NCBI GenBank assembly: GCA_903838095.1
Contig: CAILXE010000121.1
Location: 1-6,696 of the forward strand
DNA from: an uncultured Chlorobiaceae bacterium
Lineage (GTDB): Bacteria; Bacteroidota; Chlorobiia; Chlorobiales; Chlorobiaceae
DNA length: 6,696 nt
Direction of reading: 5' to 3'
Shown: positions 6,232-6,696 of the stretch, one piece after another
How the letters are laid out: every line of letters starts with the position of its first letter
How positions within the stretch are numbered: the stretch's first letter is position 1
Notes under the pieces: generated by a model
What the model was told of the DNA's origin: nothing
What the model saw: the letters and a program-made list of their open reading frames with translations, nothing else
Database searches by the model: none
Program-made: the position numbers and the translations under genes

Positions 6232-6696
6232 TTTTTAGTTGGCTGGTAATGGCGGTGTAGCTTCCTGAAACAACCTCTTCTCCTTTTTTTACTCCTGCTG
6301 TGACAATAATATGTGTATTGTCGGTTGTGCCTGTTGAAACAGGGCGGAACCATGCTTTTCCTGACTTGACGACAAAAACACCCTGCTGGCTGGCAGGAGT
6401 CTTGCTTTTAGTCGCAATGGTTATCGTGCTTTTGTCGCTCTTTTCAGGCTCCGATCCACCTCTGACGGTGACACTTTGAATAGGCACAACAAGGGCATTT
6501 TTTACCCGAATCGATTCAATATCCGCAGTTGCACTCATGCCGGGTTTCAGCAGGCGCTCGTGGTTGAAAATGCGGATTTTGACCGAAAAATTGGTCACCT
6601 CTTCCTGGGTTCCAGCAGACTTGACAATAGCTGAATTGGAAATTTCATGAACGCTTCCCCTGAAAATTCGATCGCCATAAGCATCAACAGTAATTG
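6197..6696 (-). CDS. Periplasmic adaptor, HlyD/MacA type (5' end missing)
   Basis: C-terminal 165 codons of a membrane fusion protein; the reading frame stays open to the right edge, so the signal/membrane anchor, hairpin and lipoyl parts lie outside. From the edge inward are the beta-barrel domain (about 1-60 of the visible part, [15 protein letters not shown], then VKIRIFN and [10 protein letters not shown]), followed by the membrane-proximal domain ([19 protein letters not shown], and [13 protein letters not shown] near the end). The two parts of this last domain are joined by a Ser/Thr/Lys-rich linker. The protein ends in VKQQQQQ. A GTG at 6598 is internal (VTNFSVKI continues an already conserved barrel) and is not the start. 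Adaptors of this class link an inner-membrane MacB-like permease to an outer-membrane TolC channel. First visible gene of the four-gene operon. Confidence 0.92.
   Translation of the reverse strand, partial: ITVDAYGDRIFRGSVHEISNSAIVKSAGTQEEVTNFSVKIRIFNHERLLKPGMSATADIESIRVKNALVVPIQSVTVRGGSEPEKSDKSTITIATKSKTPASQQGVFVVKSGKAWFRPVSTGTTDNTHIIVTAGVKKGEEVVSGSYTAITSQLKNGSLVKQQQQQ
6200..6217. repeat. (TTG)5 trinucleotide repeat in a gene overlap
   Basis: Five TTG units (6200-6214 on the plus strand), flanked by an imperfect unit on each side, lie in the 35-bp overlap of the adaptor and ATPase genes. On the minus strand they read as five CAA (Gln) codons at the adaptor's C-terminus and as AAC (Asn) codons at the ATPase's N-terminus. 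Loss or gain of whole units would keep both frames open. Confidence 0.9.

Noticed and set aside
6197..6598. Adaptor gene starting at the GTG at 6598
   Set aside because: The frame stays open to the window edge and the residues before the GTG continue a typical adaptor beta-barrel, so this is an internal valine.

Overview
The window carries one plus-strand gene at its left edge and, on the minus strand, three single genes followed by a four-gene transporter operon. The source is a Gram-negative bacterium: it makes lipid A (LpxD), has an OmpA-like peptidoglycan-associated envelope protein, and has an efflux or lipoprotein-type ABC system with a periplasmic adaptor. The Nif11-type small protein together with the general look of the proteins suggests a green sulfur bacterium (Chlorobiaceae) or a relative. 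That assignment is an inference from family distribution and was not tested.

Layout, left to right. lpxD (47-1111, +) encodes the third-step acyltransferase of lipid A synthesis. It converges, with a 22-bp gap, on a 70-residue Nif11-domain protein (1134-1346, -). A structured intergenic stretch follows (1347-1572). It holds two terminator-like hairpins pointing right and a perfect 15-bp inverted repeat. Next come a small NTF2/SnoaL-fold protein of the CaMKII-association-domain type (1573-1968, -), a hairpin in its leader, and the terminator of the next gene. That gene (2137-2826, -) encodes a glycine-zipper OmpA-family lipoprotein.

From 2991 to the right edge, all on the minus strand and read right to left, lies a compact operon. 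It encodes the C-terminal part of a periplasmic adaptor (HlyD/MacA type, cut by the window edge), a LolD/MacB-class ATPase, and two different MacB/FtsX-type permeases. The genes overlap or nearly touch (35-bp overlap, 4-bp overlap, 11-bp gap), so they are probably co-translated. Together they look like a tripartite MacAB-like exporter in which the ATPase is a separate subunit and the permease is probably a heterodimer. An outer-membrane TolC partner is not in view.

Most unusual points: a (TTG)5 trinucleotide repeat inside the adaptor/ATPase overlap, read as poly-Gln in one protein and poly-Asn in the other; the 15-bp perfect inverted repeat with no T-tract just past the SnoaL-like gene; plus-strand terminator-like hairpins with no recognised plus-strand gene directly before them; and an orphan Nif11 protein without a double-glycine cleavage site. 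No clear new multi-gene system was found.
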